This document shows positions 31,312-32,513 of a stretch of DNA of 32,513 nucleotides, in pieces. Within the stretch, counting starts at the first letter, position 1. Each line of letters begins with the position of its first letter. Source of the DNA: DASWIG01 sp965371445. GTDB taxonomy: Bacteria; Acidobacteriota; Thermoanaerobaculia; Multivoradales; J023. Below the pieces are notes generated by a model. It ran no database searches, was not told where the DNA came from, and saw nothing but the letters and a program-made list of their open reading frames with translations. Where the stretch lies: the NCBI GenBank assembly GCA_965371445.1, contig CBDUYN010000114.1, forward strand, positions 1-32,513, written 5' to 3'. The position numbers and the translations under genes are program-made.

Positions 31312-32199
31312 ATGCCCCACTCGAAGAGCGAGGCCAGCCGGCTCCTGGAGCAATGGAGCCAGGGAGACCCGGAGGCCCTCGACAAGCTCATGCCCCTGGT
31401 CTACGACGAGCTGCGCCAGATCGCCAGAAAACACCTGGCGCGGGAGGCCCCGGGCCACAGCCTCCAGCCCACCGCTGTCGTCAACGAGGCCTGCCTCCAC
31501 CTGCTGGAACGCCACAAGGTCGATTGGAAGCACCGGGCTCAGTTCTTCGGCCACGTGTCCGAGGTGATGCGCCGCATCCTGGTCGACCACGCCCGCAAGC
31601 GGCAGGCGGCCAGACGGGGAGGAGGCGCGACCAGGGTCTCGTTCGACGAGGCGATCGGTCTGCCGGCGAAGTGGAATCGTGACCTGGTCGCCGTCGATGA
31701 CGCCGTCAAGGGCCTCGAGGCCCTCGATCCCCGGCAGAGTCGGATCGTCCGGCTGAAACCGCCTGCATCAAGATCCTACGCCTTCGCCGAACAGGTAGAG
31801 CTGATAGACCGGCCCGTGTCCGCCTCCCAGCGGAAAGCCGGCCACCCGATCGCCTACGGCTACCCGGAGGTCACGTCCGCTTTCCGGACGCTGCTACCGG
31901 TCTACGGCGTCCGGCGGGCCGACCGCGGTCGTGTCGTCCTGCAGTGGGGGACGCGTCCGCCGGCGGTGGAACGCGACGAGGACGACGAGGACGACGGCGC
32001 GGTCAAGCTGCTGGTGAGCGGCGGCCTCGAGGGCGGCGAGGCGCTCGAGGGGCGTCCCACGATCCTCGACGTCCGGGTAGGACAGGGCCGGGTGGTGGCC
32101 TACAACTTCAACCCGATCCACCGCGACCTGAACCACTCCGACCACCGATTCTTCTGGAACGCGATCCTGAACTGGAGCTATCTGCGGGAGATGAACTAG
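31312..32199 (+). CDS. ECF sigma factor N-terminal part fused to M14-type peptidase C-terminus (chimera)
   Basis: A 295-aa frame made of two unrelated parts. Residues 1-147 are an ECF sigma factor of the TIGR02999 type: region 2 (LLEQWSQGDPEALDKLMPLVYDELRQIARKHLAR, SLQPTAVVNEACLHLLE, FFGHVSEVMRRILVDHARKRQA) and the beginning of region 4, ALDPRQSRIVRLK. The rest of region 4, including the -35 recognition helix, is missing. After a short junction (PPASRSYAFAE) the frame continues with the last about 130 residues of what looks like a zinc carboxypeptidase (M14)-type protein: HPIAYGYPEVTSAFRTLLPVY, LLVSGGLEGGEALEGRPTILDV, GQGRVVAYNFNPIHRDLNHSDHRFFWNAILNW. So a deletion probably joined two genes in frame near base 31755. 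It cannot work as a normal sigma factor. The stop lies inside a 29-bp inverted-repeat arm. Confidence 0.75.
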   Translation: MPHSKSEASRLLEQWSQGDPEALDKLMPLVYDELRQIARKHLAREAPGHSLQPTAVVNEACLHLLERHKVDWKHRAQFFGHVSEVMRRILVDHARKRQAARRGGGATRVSFDEAIGLPAKWNRDLVAVDDAVKGLEALDPRQSRIVRLKPPASRSYAFAEQVELIDRPVSASQRKAGHPIAYGYPEVTSAFRTLLPVYGVRRADRGRVVLQWGTRPPAVERDEDDEDDGAVKLLVSGGLEGGEALEGRPTILDVRVGQGRVVAYNFNPIHRDLNHSDHRFFWNAILNWSYLREMN

Positions 32200-32395
32200 T
32201 GGCCTGGTGCGTAAGTCCGTACCCTCCCTACCCCGCAGTGGCCGTGGTGGTGGGTGGGTCGACTCTTCGCTGGGAGCGCAGGCGTCTCGCCTGCTCTTCG
32301 TCCCTCCGGGACGCAGATGAAGATTCGGCCGCAAGCGGCCAACGACCGCCACACCTGTTGCGAGGTGGGTACGGACTTACGCACCCGGCCACTAG
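32196..32395. mobile_element. 200-bp element with 29-bp terminal inverted repeats (MITE-like)
   Basis: The left arm (32196-32224, begins CTAGTGGCCTGGTGCG) and right arm (32367-32395) are inverted copies matching at 28 of 29 positions. Between them is a 142-bp core without an ORF, containing a REP-like palindrome at 32268-32294. Size and structure fit a non-autonomous mobile element or a dispersed stem-loop unit. The left arm holds the stop codon of the sigma/peptidase chimera, so insertion here may have replaced the gene's natural end. Confidence 0.65.
32268..32294. repeat. REP-like palindrome, inverted orientation
   Basis: CGCTGGGAGC followed by GCAGGCG-TCT-CGCCTGC: the reverse complement of the arrangement at 14878 and 28627. 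It lies inside the 200-bp inverted-repeat element. Confidence 0.6.
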
Positions 32396-32416
32396 ATCCG
32401 CTGGAGGAGGGGCGCG

Positions 32417-32513
32417 TCAGGACTCAAATCTTTTGAGTCCTGACGAGACATCCCGGGTCAGGACTCAAATCTTTTGAGTCCTGACGAGACACCCCGGGAC
32501 AGGACTCAAATCT
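32417..32513. repeat. Tandem array of 41-bp units, each with a 12-bp palindrome
   Basis: Units start at 32417, 32458 and 32499 (the last cut by the window edge). Each holds TCAGGACTCAAA-TCT-TTTGAGTCCTGA, a perfect 12-bp stem with a 3-nt loop, then a 14-bp linker CGAGACAYCCCGGG. Copies differ by one base in the linker and one in the stem of the third unit. There are no variable spacers, so this is not a CRISPR. It could be a satellite, a multi-site protein-binding array or an attachment/recombination site. Confidence 0.75.

Noticed and set aside
32417..32513. CRISPR array
   Set aside because: The units are continuous identical repeats with constant linkers and no variable spacers; no cas gene is near.

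Overview
The window is high-GC, densely coded bacterial DNA. The family mix suggests an Acidobacteriota (Thermoanaerobaculia-like) genome, with Myxococcota or Planctomycetota as alternatives: CRTAC1/ASPIC proteins, HSPA12-type Hsp70s, an ECF sigma factor of the TIGR02999 kind, a LamG/PKD secreted protein, Uma2-type nucleases, and dispersed palindromes with GCTCCCAGCG tails. This assignment is inference; no rRNA or marker gene is present. Several genes start from an extended -10 box (TGN-TANNNT), and three of these boxes sit only 6-7 nt before the ATG, which suggests leaderless mRNAs.

Layout. 1-4270: the end of an unknown gene, an AAA-ATPase/PD-(D/E)XK protein on the minus strand, and a divergent sulfatase-fold lipoprotein followed by a methyltransferase. 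4278-6148: an orphan radical SAM protein. 6149-8518: a fused small-molecule kinase and PLP-dependent phospho-lyase with a strong internal start. 8633-9470: a MNT/HEPN toxin-antitoxin pair. 9549-14093: a three-gene chaperone-like operon made of an HSPA12-like Hsp70 with intact ATPase motifs, a Pro-Glu-repeat protein ending in a GrpE-like beta domain, and a second Hsp70 with degraded ATPase motifs. 14170-15105: gene debris (sulfatase tail, ABATE fragment, palindrome) and a 43-aa antitoxin-like ORF. 15079-15687: a Uma2 nuclease.

26395 down to 15872 (minus strand) looks like one operon of eight genes: a monohaem protein, a TPR/FMN-binding protein with a flavinylation motif, a NapH-NapG fusion with six 4Fe-4S motifs, a CRTAC1 protein, a YVTN-propeller/dihaem peroxidase-like cytochrome, a Reg_prop propeller, a RidA-like protein and a periplasmic binding protein. 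The first five genes overlap at their start and stop codons. The best reading is an extracytoplasmic redox pathway running quinol, Fe-S, FMN, c-haem; its terminal substrate is unknown.

26432-32513 is a degraded, mobile-element-rich region: an IS3 OrfA fused to a RelE-like tail, a nuclease-like gene, a Ser/Thr-kinase fragment, a LamG/PKD secreted protein of lower GC, an ECF sigma factor fused to the C-terminus of what looks like an M14-type peptidase, a 200-bp inverted-repeat element, and a 41-bp tandem palindrome array that runs off the window edge.
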